Shown: positions 1-5,949 of the stretch, piece after piece | Position numbering within the stretch: the first letter of the stretch is position 1 | Layout: each line of letters begins with the position of its first letter | DNA from: Streptosporangiaceae bacterium | Lineage (GTDB): Bacteria; Actinomycetota; Actinomycetes; Streptosporangiales; Streptosporangiaceae | Length of the DNA stretch: 9,294 nucleotides | NCBI GenBank assembly: GCA_030040815.1 | Contig: JASHSZ010000347.1 | Location: 1-9,294 of the forward strand | Direction: 5' to 3' | Notes under the pieces: model-generated | The model's database searches: none | Told to the model about the DNA's origin: nothing | What the model saw: the letters and a program-made list of their open reading frames with translations, nothing else | Translations under genes and position numbers: made by a program

Positions 1-624
1 GGCGGCCTCATCGCGCGCGAGGCGGCGCTGCGGCGCCCGGACGCCCTGCTGTCGCTCACGCTGCTCGGCTCTGGCCCGGCGAGCATCGCCGGCGAGCGCG
101 CGGCGGCGCTGCGCGAACTGCTGGCCCGACTGGATCCGACTGGTTCCGGGCCCGACGACCTCGCCATGCTCGCTGAGCTCGTGCGGCGCGCCTGGTACGC
201 GGAGCACGAGCCGCAGGCGCGAGCCGACGGCGTCGACGACCACGTCATCGCCTTCTTGCGCGAGCGGACCCTGCGAACCTGCCCGGTGAGCCTCATCGTG
301 CTGGCCCAGTACCTACTGACCTGCCCGGACCGCACCGCCGAGCTCGCCGGCGTGGTCGCGGCCGGACTGCCCGCCGCGGTGGTCTACGGCGAGAACGACG
401 ACGCCTGGTCGCCCGCAGAGCAGGACCATATGGCCCACCAGCTGGGCGCCGAACGGACCTGCATCCCCGGCGCTGCCCACTCGCCAGCCATCGAGGCGCC
501 GGTCACCACGGCGGCCGCGCTGACGCAGTTCTGGAACGCCGCTGAGAGTCGCCGGCCAACCGTGCACACCTGCGGCCGCGCTCACCGCGACGCCGACGGC
601 GCCCGGAGGGCTCAGGCGAGCTGA
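1..624 (+). CDS. Alpha/beta hydrolase, 3' part (5' end outside window)
   Basis: The frame is open from base 1 and ends at TGA 622-624, giving 207 visible codons. It opens with GGLIAREA, which matches the residues just after the nucleophile Ser of a G-x-S-x-G-G elbow, so the Ser itself probably lies just upstream of the window. Later parts of the fold are present: a lid-like helical region (about residues 30-110), then VVYGENDD, which supplies the likely catalytic acid (about residue 133), then GAAHSPAIEAP, which supplies the catalytic His (about residue 160). The last 35 or so residues, rich in Arg and Ala, are a non-conserved tail. The substrate cannot be told from sequence; the family includes esterases, lipases and haloperoxidase-like enzymes. 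The first internal ATG (166) is not the true start because homology-like sequence continues upstream. The gene converges on the RecB-like gene and overlaps its 3' end by 13 nt. Confidence 0.85.
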   Translation, partial: GGLIAREAALRRPDALLSLTLLGSGPASIAGERAAALRELLARLDPTGSGPDDLAMLAELVRRAWYAEHEPQARADGVDDHVIAFLRERTLRTCPVSLIVLAQYLLTCPDRTAELAGVVAAGLPAAVVYGENDDAWSPAEQDHMAHQLGAERTCIPGAAHSPAIEAPVTTAAALTQFWNAAESRRPTVHTCGRAHRDADGARRAQAS

Positions 625-1523
625 TCGACAGCCCTCGCCGGCTCCTCGTCGACCGGACCGAGTCCCTCCCAGGGGCGCCGGTGCGGGGCGGCGGCACTGC
701 CCTCGGGGCACCGCGCCCGGTAGTCGCACCAGGCGCAGCCGGGGCCGGGACGCGGCGGGAGCGCGTCGTCAGCCGGAACGCCGCCGGCCGCAGCCGCGTG
801 ATACCGCTCGTCGGCGTCGGCGCACTCGGCCGCGATCAGCTCAGCCCGGCGCAGCTGCCGGCCCAGCGACTCCGGCGTGTGCTCCCACGCGGCTACCGTG
901 CCGGTCGGCACGTGGTGCAGCTCAACCCGACGACACGCGCGTCGCAGCACTCGTCCGGCAGCCAGCGCGTAGAGCGCGAGCGCCAGGGAGGACCGGGCGT
1001 CGTCGATCGTCGGCTCATGCCGTCCCGTCTTGTAGTCGACGACTACCAGCTCGGGCGGCTGGCCGGCCCGGCCGTGGGGGTTAGCCCGGCGATCGTCGAG
1101 CCGGTCGATCCGGCCGGACACCGCGATGAGCTCGGTGCGGATCCCGACCATGCGTTCCACTCCGACGGGCTCGACCGCAGGGTCGAGCCCGTCGACGTAG
1201 CGCTGGACCTGCTGGCGGCAGCGCAGGCGGTGCGCCTGCGACTGGCCCGGGTCCGCGAAGCCATCATCCAGCCACCCCTGGTCGAGCAGGCCACCCGCGG
1301 CCATTACGGTCCGGTCCGCCCGCGGCAGCCGCCACCAGCCGGCCAGGGCGTTGTGCACGCTGGCGCCAAGGCTGTTGTGCGCCCACGGCGGACCCTTGGG
1401 CGGGGCCGGCCGGTCCAGATACGTCATCCGGTACCGGCGCGGGCAGTCGAGCCACGTGCTCAGCCGGGTCGGCGTGCAGGCGTACAGCCGCCGCGGCATG
1501 CCCTCGAGGCTGAGCTGTTCCAT
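612..1523 (-). CDS. RecB-like PD-(D/E)XK nuclease with probable Fe-S cysteines
   Basis: 303 aa from ATG 1523 to TGA 612. An N-terminal SxLxxWLDCPRRY block (residues 19-31) and a GASVHNAL block (His57) are typical of the RecB/AddB/Cas4-type nuclease domain. The metal-binding core is visible as GRIDRLDD (Asp140) and VVVDYKTG (Asp163, Lys165). The helix that often carries Q-x-x-x-Y keeps the Tyr (Y185) but has Ala in place of Gln. Cys27 pairs with a C-terminal CxxCx5C (C263, C266, C272), the layout of the 4Fe-4S staple in AddB and Cas4 nucleases. The protein is a stand-alone nuclease domain with no helicase motifs. It is the last gene of the DUF6758-PHP-MBL operon, 55 nt after the MBL stop. The probable role is DNA end processing or repair in the cytoplasm; substrate and partner are unknown. 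A second ATG at 1531 is out of frame. Adjacent cas genes and CRISPR repeats are absent, so it is not treated as Cas4. Confidence 0.85.
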   Translation of the reverse strand: MEQLSLEGMPRRLYACTPTRLSTWLDCPRRYRMTYLDRPAPPKGPPWAHNSLGASVHNALAGWWRLPRADRTVMAAGGLLDQGWLDDGFADPGQSQAHRLRCRQQVQRYVDGLDPAVEPVGVERMVGIRTELIAVSGRIDRLDDRRANPHGRAGQPPELVVVDYKTGRHEPTIDDARSSLALALYALAAGRVLRRACRRVELHHVPTGTVAAWEHTPESLGRQLRRAELIAAECADADERYHAAAAGGVPADDALPPRPGPGCAWCDYRARCPEGSAAAPHRRPWEGLGPVDEEPARAVDQLA

Positions 1524-1578
1524 GTCCCCATGCTCGCGCCGGCCACCGACAGTCGCCAGCAGCCGCGCCGCCCGCCGA

Positions 1579-2202
1579 CTACGGCCGCTCCTCGTCCGCC
1601 GGATTGGGTCCGGCGGAGTACCACGAGCTGAACTTCCGGTCCGCAGTCGCGACGGTGAGCTCCTCGCCGTGACCGGTCAGCAGCCTGGTCTGGGTCGGCA
1701 GGGTCAGCACCCGGGCGCCGATCGCGTCCATTTGCCTGGTCCAGTCAGGAAACCCGTCCCCGTGGGGCACCGGGCCGCGTTCGCTGACCACGTCCCCGGT
1801 AAAGGCAGCGTTCAGCGCCTCGCAGTACAGCAGAACCGAGCCACGACTATGGCCGGGAGCGTGCACGACCTCCAGGGTGACGCCGCCGACACCGAACTGG
1901 CCGTCGTCTTCCATGTCGATGTCGGGGTCGACCGTGTGCAGGTCGCGCCAGTCCCGGCGATCCAGCGGATGCAACGCGATCGGCGACTCGTCCCGGTTTG
2001 CGACTTCCGGCGCAGCGCCAGCGTGACCCCGATGACCATGCGTGCAGATCACCGCGAGGATCTCGCGCTCGCCGACCGCGTCCAGCACCGGCGCGGCCGT
2101 GCCAGGGTCGATCACGATGACCTCGTCGTCGTCGCCCACGATCCAGGTGTTGGCTGGCCCCCCGGTCACCAGCTCGATCCTGGCGTCGTTTGAACTGCTC
2201 AT
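1579..2202 (-). CDS. Metallo-beta-lactamase-fold hydrolase with altered HxHxDH motif
   Basis: 207 aa, ATG 2202 to TAG 1579. The overall layout is that of the glyoxalase II-like MBL superfamily: NTWIV (18-22), the VIVIDPG strand (28-34), THGHRGH (54-60), APGHSRGS (115-122), AAFTGDVV (132-139) and LTGHGEE (175-181). Metal ligands His55, His57, His60, His118, Asp137 and His178 are all present. The Asp of HxHxDH, normally a ligand of the second zinc, is Gly59 here (codon GGT, one base from GAT). The protein may bind one metal, use another residue, or have lost activity. Its start overlaps the PHP stop by 4 nt (ATGA), implying translational coupling. Family members hydrolyse thioesters, phosphodiesters and lactones, among others, and the actual substrate cannot be inferred. 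The fold call is firm and the catalytic activity is uncertain. Confidence 0.88.
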   Translation of the reverse strand: MSSSNDARIELVTGGPANTWIVGDDDEVIVIDPGTAAPVLDAVGEREILAVICTHGHRGHAGAAPEVANRDESPIALHPLDRRDWRDLHTVDPDIDMEDDGQFGVGGVTLEVVHAPGHSRGSVLLYCEALNAAFTGDVVSERGPVPHGDGFPDWTRQMDAIGARVLTLPTQTRLLTGHGEELTVATADRKFSSWYSAGPNPADEERP

Positions 2203-3068
2203 GGCTGTTGCCTTCCCTCGGACCCGGTGACCGGCTGCGCACCGGTTGCCTGCTCAATCAGCGCCTCGTAGCTGCCGTCGGGTGCTAGCTGCGAGCCGAG
2301 CCGGAAATCGGTCAGGGCTCCGTGGTCGTCGCTGCCGCCCGAAGCTATCAGCCCCAGTCTGCTCGCCAGCTCGCTGAGCCGGCCCCGGTCGCGCTCGTCG
2401 TGCTGGGGATGGTTCACCTCGATGCCGGCCAGTCCGGCCCGGCTGAGGTCGGCGATGACGGCATCGGGTACCTGCCAGCCGCGCCCGCGGCCGCGCGGGT
2501 GGGCCAGCACGGTGACCCCGCCGGCCGCGCGGACCAGCCGGATAGCGCGGTCCGGATCGAGCGCGTACCTCGACACGTACGCGGGCCCGCCAGGGCCGAG
2601 CCAGGTCGGCGTGAACGCCTCGTCGATGCTGGCGATCACGCCCGCGTCGATCATGGCCCTGGCGATGTGCGGCCGGCCTACCACCCCGCCACTGGCGATC
2701 TCACTCACCCGCTCCCAGGTCACCGGCACTTTCAGCGCGGCCAGCTTGTCGACCATGGCCTTGGCGCGGAACAGCCTGCTCTCCCTGATCTCTGCCAGCT
2801 CCCCCGCCAGCGCCTCGTTGTCGGCATCGAACAGGTACGCCAGCAGGTGCACGCTGTGGCCCTCGAGCCGGCACGACAGCTCGGCTCCTGGCAGCAGTGT
2901 CATGCCGGGCGGCAGCGCGCGGATGGCCTCGCGGTGGCCAGCCACGGTGTCATGATCGGTCAGCGCGATGACGTCGAGGCCCGCTCGGGCGCCGCGCTGG
3001 ATCACGGCAGCGGGCGGCTCGGTACCGTCAGAAACGCTGCTGTGGCTGTGCAGATCGGCGCGCACCAC
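2199..3068 (-). CDS. PHP-domain phosphoesterase (RNase AM / YciV-like)
   Basis: 289 aa from GTG 3068 (a second GTG follows directly and is an equal alternative) to TGA 2199. All PHP metal-ligand motifs are visible: DLHSHSSVSDGT (His7, His9, Asp14), LTDHDT (Asp38, His39), GAELSC (Glu63), VHLLAYLFD (His74), GRPHIAR (His134), VLAHPRG (His190), EVNHPQHD (His220) and GGSDDHG (Asp247, His249). These support a trinuclear metal site like that of E. coli RNase AM (YciV/TrpH), which acts as a 5'-3' exonuclease on short RNAs and removes the 3' phosphate of 3',5'-bisphosphonucleotides. There is no polymerase or other extra domain. The residue spacing and the 280-290 aa length fit that stand-alone family. 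The gene starts 9 nt after the DUF6758 stop and overlaps the MBL start by 4 nt, so it is the second gene of the operon. The protein should be cytoplasmic. The exact substrate (RNA, oligonucleotide or pAp) is inferred from the family, not shown. Confidence 0.9.
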   Translation of the reverse strand: MVRADLHSHSSVSDGTEPPAAVIQRGARAGLDVIALTDHDTVAGHREAIRALPPGMTLLPGAELSCRLEGHSVHLLAYLFDADNEALAGELAEIRESRLFRAKAMVDKLAALKVPVTWERVSEIASGGVVGRPHIARAMIDAGVIASIDEAFTPTWLGPGGPAYVSRYALDPDRAIRLVRAAGGVTVLAHPRGRGRGWQVPDAVIADLSRAGLAGIEVNHPQHDERDRGRLSELASRLGLIASGGSDDHGALTDFRLGSQLAPDGSYEALIEQATGAQPVTGSEGRQQP

Positions 3069-3077
3069 GTGCGAAGA

Positions 3078-3704
3078 CTAGCCGGGAAGCAGCGGCGACC
3101 GGGCCCCGAACGGCAGGTCGATGTCCTGGCCCGGATCGCGCAGGTCGCGCAGCTCCAGTGGCTCGAGCATGAGCAGGCCGGCCGTCTCCGGCCAGAGCAC
3201 GAGCCATAGCCAGTTCCCGCTCACTTCGCCCGCGAAAGCGGCGCGGTCGATCGTGTCTACGCTCCACAGCGGGAACTCGTGATGGGCGTACTCAACCACC
3301 GCGGCGGGCGGCCCGGTCGCGAACGAAGCGCCAGGATCGGGGCCGCCGAGGCCGGCGAACCTGGCCCCGAGGCCGACACCCGGCTCCTCAGAGACCAGCA
3401 GCATCTCGGCTGGCCCGCCGACCGGGTTCGGTCCCGAAAGCGCGACCGTGCAGCCCCGGATACCGGTTCGCTCGTCCCCGGCACCGGCAAAGCCGGTCAC
3501 GAGCCAGCCCTGCGGCAGCGGCCACGGCACCCAGACCGGCACCCTGGTACCTTGCAGCACGGCTTCCAGCCCATCACGGGATGCGCTGAGGGCCGACCGC
3601 AGCGGAAGCACGTCGCCGTGCTGATCACAGTGGTAGGCGCTCGACCATACACTCGGCTCACGCACCGCAAAGGTGCAGCGCGGACAGCTGAGTGCAGGTC
3701 TCAT
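3078..3704 (-). CDS. DUF6758-type conserved actinobacterial protein with N-terminal zinc ribbon
   Basis: 208 aa from ATG 3704 to TAG 3078. The N-terminus has a CPRC pair (C7, C10) followed by C26-x2-H29, a short zinc-ribbon/knuckle pattern. A Trp/Pro-rich block, VPVWVPWPLPQGW (about 55-67), and a GVGLGARFAG block (about 109-118) look like the actinobacterial family named DUF6758. I made this link from memory of the family pattern, not from a search. No signal peptide, membrane segment or catalytic motif is seen. It is the first gene of the minus-strand operon, 9 nt upstream of the PHP gene, so a role with the phosphoesterases (for example nucleic-acid binding or an adaptor through the ribbon) is possible but inferred. 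Function is unknown. Confidence 0.8.
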   Translation of the reverse strand: MRPALSCPRCTFAVREPSVWSSAYHCDQHGDVLPLRSALSASRDGLEAVLQGTRVPVWVPWPLPQGWLVTGFAGAGDERTGIRGCTVALSGPNPVGGPAEMLLVSEEPGVGLGARFAGLGGPDPGASFATGPPAAVVEYAHHEFPLWSVDTIDRAAFAGEVSGNWLWLVLWPETAGLLMLEPLELRDLRDPGQDIDLPFGARSPLLPG

Positions 3705-3734
3705 CTCACTCAGCGTTATCCCCTGATCTCTCTA

Positions 3735-3740
3735 CGTCAA
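3735..3740 (-). promoter_or_regulatory. Candidate -35 box for the DUF6758-PHP-MBL-RecB operon
   Basis: On the minus strand TTGACG lies 30 nt upstream of the DUF6758 ATG (3704). The candidate -10 is poor: TAACGC at 3718-3713 with a 16-nt spacer, or GATAAC with a 14-nt spacer. It is the only recognisable sigma70-like -35 in the region ahead of the operon. The weak -10 keeps the call tentative. Confidence 0.3.
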
Positions 3741-3880
3741 ATGCCTACCGCTGAGTAATGACCGGTCGTCGACCGACTGGTGAGACGTGTCCGGTTTTGT
3801 CCGATCCTCCTGGCACGTGCTCCCCCGCATCCCGATGGCCATGGCCGCGCGATGCTGGGTGCGCGGCTGGTCGGCCGCCG

Positions 3881-3886
3881 GATAAT
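3881..3886 (+). promoter_or_regulatory. Candidate -10 box (GATAAT) for a leaderless Nudix mRNA
   Basis: GATAAT matches TATAAT at five of six positions and ends 6 nt before GTG 3893, so transcription would begin at or next to the start codon. No convincing -35 is seen, which is common for actinobacterial promoters. The position supports GTG 3893 over the upstream ATG at 3758. Confidence 0.5.
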
Positions 3887-3892
3887 GGCTCC

Positions 3893-4357
3893 GTGACCCC
3901 GGATGCTATGCCCGGAGCAGTCGACGGGGCAGCCGAGCCCACCACCGCCACCCGGATCCCGTGCGTCGGCGCGGTCATCAGGGACGAGGCCGGGCGGCTC
4001 TTGATGATCTTGCGCGGGCATGACCCTGGCCGGGGCCTCTGGTCGATCCCTGGCGGCCGGATCGAGGCCGGCGAGACCGCCGAGCAGGCCGTGGTGCGCG
4101 AGGTCAGAGAGGAGACCGGGCTCGAGACACGCTGCGGGCCGCTGCTCGGCACCGCGGAACTGCCCGGCCCGGCCGGCGCGGTCGTCGACATCCGTGACTA
4201 CCGCGCCTACCTGCTCCCAGGCTCCGGAGCGGCGCCGACCGCGGGCGACGACGCCGCCGACGTGCGGTGGGTCAGCGAGGCCGAGGCCGCCAGCATGGAC
4301 GAGCGCGGCGAGGTGACCAGGGGCCTGCTGGCGGCGTTGCGCGTCTGGACGGCCTGA
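3893..4357 (+). CDS. Nudix hydrolase
   Basis: 154 aa from GTG 3893 to TGA 4355-4357. The full Nudix box GX5EX7REUXEEXGU is present: Gly55, Glu61, Arg69-Glu70-Val71, Glu73-Glu74 and Gly76-Leu77. Upstream of it are the usual strands VGAVIRDEAGRLLMI and WSIPGGRIE. Nudix enzymes split nucleoside diphosphate-X compounds using Mg2+ on the box glutamates. The substrate (oxidised nucleotides, NDP-sugars or dinucleotides) cannot be read from sequence. An in-frame ATG at 3758 would add 45 residues rich in Pro, Arg and Gly that do not resemble a Nudix N-terminus; ATG 3908 is another possible start. GTG 3893 is preferred because of the GATAAT box 6 nt upstream. The gene is monocistronic and converges on the ROK gene with a 16-nt gap. 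Confidence 0.9.
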   Translation: MTPDAMPGAVDGAAEPTTATRIPCVGAVIRDEAGRLLMILRGHDPGRGLWSIPGGRIEAGETAEQAVVREVREETGLETRCGPLLGTAELPGPAGAVVDIRDYRAYLLPGSGAAPTAGDDAADVRWVSEAEAASMDERGEVTRGLLAALRVWTA

Positions 4358-4373
4358 TCCCTGCTCGCGCCGG

Positions 4374-5411
4374 TCAACGCAGCCGGGTGGCCGCGATGAT
4401 GGCAGCTCGCGCGGCGATGGCCGAGCCCCGCGCCCCGGCCATATCCAGGTCGGGCACGAGCGCGATGGACTCCACCTCCGCCTGCTCGGCGCGCAGCAGG
4501 GTGTGCGCGCGCACCCGGTCCACGAACCAGTCCCTGAAGTGCGGGGCCGCCTCCACGACCCCGCCGCCGAGCAGGTACACGTCGGGATCGGTGAAGTTGG
4601 CCGCGATCGTCAGCAGCCGGCCGATGGCGATGGCCTGCTGCTCGAAGATCTTCAGTGCCAGCGGGTCCCCGGCCTCCCCGTAGCCGCGGATGAGCTTGGC
4701 CGCCACGTGCGCCGGCTGACCGGCGAGCTCGTGCCCGGGAAACTGGGTCAGCCAGTGCGGCAGCAGGTTCTTCTCGATACCGGTCAGCGACGCGACGCTT
4801 TCGGCGTCACCCGGCAGGCCGCAGTTGCAGACCGGCACGGGCTGGTCCGGCCCGAGCAGGCCGTCCATCGGGATCCAGATGTGGCCGAGCTCCCCGGCCA
4901 TCCCCGCGGCGCCGCGGATCACCCGTCCGGCCTCGACGACCCCGCCACCCAAGCCGGTACCGACGATCACGGACACCGAAGAACGGCTCCCCGCGGCTTC
5001 GGCGCCGAAGTGCGCGTGGTGCGCGTACAGCGCGGCCGCGTTGGCATCGTTGTTGAACACGACGGGCAGCCCGACACGAACCTCGAGGGCGCGCCGGACG
5101 TCGAAGCCGTACCACGCCGGGTTGGCGAAGTTCGTCGAGCCACGCGACGACAGCACGCCGTCCGCGCTGACCGGCCCCGGCGTGTCGAGGCCGACGGCAC
5201 GGATGTCGCCGCGCGGCAGCCCGACCAGCTCCAGCACGTCGTCGAGCGCGCGAGCCATCGCATCGATTGCCTTGTCCGGTCCCTCCTGGACGAAGCTCGG
5301 GCTCTCGGCCATCGCCTCGACCAGGAACCGGCCGGCGGAGTCCAGCACGGTCGCGTTGATCGTCGTGCCGCCGATGTCGAGCCCGGCGACCGCCCATCCG
5401 ACCTCGTCCAC
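4374..5411 (-). CDS. ROK-family sugar kinase / glucokinase-like protein
   Basis: 345 aa from GTG 5411 to TGA 4374. ROK features in order: phosphate-binding GLDIGGTT (Asp12), a GLDTPGP strand (from about 74), NNDANAAALYA (catalytic Asp122), IVGTGLGGG (about 149-157), AGELGHIWI (Glu174, His177 as sugar/zinc ligands), the zinc loop CNCGLPGDAES (Cys195, Cys197, Asp202, Glu204) and LLGGGVVEAAPHF late in the protein. The usual third Cys of CxCGxxGCxE is Asp202. ROK kinases phosphorylate hexoses such as glucose with ATP, and some members act as regulators. No N-terminal helix-turn-helix is present, so an enzyme is favoured. The start was moved from ATG 5516 because the extra 35 residues are Cys-rich and unlike ROK proteins, whereas GTG 5411 has GGGAG 7 nt upstream. 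A candidate -10 and a hairpin upstream suggest its own transcript. Confidence 0.85.
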   Translation of the reverse strand: MDEVGWAVAGLDIGGTTINATVLDSAGRFLVEAMAESPSFVQEGPDKAIDAMARALDDVLELVGLPRGDIRAVGLDTPGPVSADGVLSSRGSTNFANPAWYGFDVRRALEVRVGLPVVFNNDANAAALYAHHAHFGAEAAGSRSSVSVIVGTGLGGGVVEAGRVIRGAAGMAGELGHIWIPMDGLLGPDQPVPVCNCGLPGDAESVASLTGIEKNLLPHWLTQFPGHELAGQPAHVAAKLIRGYGEAGDPLALKIFEQQAIAIGRLLTIAANFTDPDVYLLGGGVVEAAPHFRDWFVDRVRAHTLLRAEQAEVESIALVPDLDMAGARGSAIAARAAIIAATRLR

Positions 5412-5418
5412 CCGGTAA

Positions 5419-5423
5419 CTCCC
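5419..5423 (-). promoter_or_regulatory. Ribosome binding site that fixes the ROK start
   Basis: GGGAG on the minus strand sits 7 nt before GTG 5411. This is a good Shine-Dalgarno match at standard spacing and is the main reason to prefer this GTG over ATG 5516. Confidence 0.65.
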
Positions 5424-5472
5424 GCCTCGGCAGCCAACACCGTCGCCGCACTGCACCTCGGCCGCGCAGTAC

Positions 5473-5478
5473 ACCTTA
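5473..5478 (-). promoter_or_regulatory. Candidate -10 box (TAAGGT) for the ROK gene
   Basis: The minus strand reads TAAGGT, a TANNNT-type -10, about 60 nt upstream of GTG 5411, leaving a leader of roughly 55 nt that contains the GGGAG site. No clear -35 is seen. It lies downstream of the 5503-5528 hairpin, as expected if the ROK gene is transcribed separately from the lipoprotein gene. Confidence 0.35.
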
Positions 5479-5502
5479 ACGGCGCAGCAGCCGCACTTCA
5501 TC

Positions 5503-5528
5503 GCCGTTGCGGCCATCGCCGCGACGGC
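5503..5528 (-). terminator. Strong intergenic hairpin, possible U-tract-less terminator
   Basis: Arms 5503-5513 and 5518-5528 form an 11-bp GC-rich stem around the 4-nt loop 5514-5517. One pair is G-U if read from + and an A-C mismatch if read from -. It lies 36 nt beyond the lipoprotein stop and before the ROK -10 candidate. No run of T follows on either strand, so it would be an atypical, actinobacterial-style terminator or an RNA-stabilising structure. A weaker 5-bp hairpin (5544-5548 with 5560-5564) directly abuts the lipoprotein stop. Confidence 0.45.
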
Positions 5529-5564
5529 CCTACCGCGCGCTGCGGCACCGGCTGGCGGCGTGCC

Positions 5565-5942
5565 TCAGTCAGTAGTCAAGGCCGCCACGCACCCGGCGAC
5601 CCACGCGGCCTCAGCTGCAGTGTCCGAGACGGGCGGCACGTTTCGCGGCACGTCCGTGCCGTCGGAAGTCGGGTAGCCCCCGGCGCCACGGCCACCCGTG
5701 CTGGCCAGCCGGGACGACTCCCCGAAGTCCGCCGCACCGAGAGCTCCGAGCGCGGCGTTGCAGAACTGAGTCGGGGAATCGACCTGCACGTACGGCGACC
5801 CACGCTGGTCGACGCCAACGCCGAAGTTATAGCCGTCGTGATACCAGTGAGCGTCGGGACTGGCTGTGCTGCCGCCGCCGCAGGCCGCCAGGCCGAGGCC
5901 GGTTCCGGCCAGGACCGGGATGATGAGCGCGCGCCACTGCAC
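5565..5942 (-). CDS. Small secreted lipoprotein, function unknown
   Basis: 125 aa from GTG 5942 to TGA 5565. The N-terminus has an Arg at position 4, a hydrophobic stretch (IIPVLAGTGLGLA) and a lipobox L-A-A-C with the lipidated Cys at 21, then a Gly/Ser-rich linker. It should therefore be exported and anchored to the outer face of the cytoplasmic membrane. The mature part is about 104 aa and has two further cysteines, C61 (in QFCNAAL) and C118 (in WVAGCVAAL), that could form a disulfide. No enzymatic motif is recognised. The sequence AGGTAGG, 6 nt upstream, overlaps the CoA lyase stop codon and serves as the probable ribosome site. The gene begins 7 nt after that stop, so the two are co-transcribed. 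A functional link to the lyase is not obvious. Confidence 0.75.
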   Translation of the reverse strand: MQWRALIIPVLAGTGLGLAACGGGSTASPDAHWYHDGYNFGVGVDQRGSPYVQVDSPTQFCNAALGALGAADFGESSRLASTGGRGAGGYPTSDGTDVPRNVPPVSDTAAEAAWVAGCVAALTTD

Positions 5943-5949
5943 GGTGGGC

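Noticed and set aside
612..1523. Cas4 of a CRISPR system
   Set aside because: The cysteine layout is similar, but there are no cas genes or repeat-spacer arrays in the window and the operon context is different.
681..3209. Large + strand frames at 681-1631, 1351-2193 and 2322-3209
   Set aside because: They mirror the RecB-like, MBL and PHP genes, whose motifs are unambiguous on the minus strand, and show low-complexity Arg/Ala/Gln composition.
3837..3846. GGCCATGGCC palindrome upstream of the Nudix gene
   Set aside because: A 10-bp palindrome of this composition is expected by chance in such GC-rich DNA, and no second copy was seen that would suggest an operator.
3758..3892. N-terminal extension of the Nudix protein from ATG 3758
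   Set aside because: The 45 extra residues lack fold-like sequence, and the GATAAT box places a promoter inside this stretch ahead of GTG 3893.
5412..5516. Cys-rich N-terminal extension of the ROK protein from ATG 5516
   Set aside because: ROK proteins normally begin close to the DxGGT strand. A ribosome site precedes GTG 5411, and the extension overlaps the hairpin and -10 candidate. The cysteines come from GC-rich noncoding triplets.
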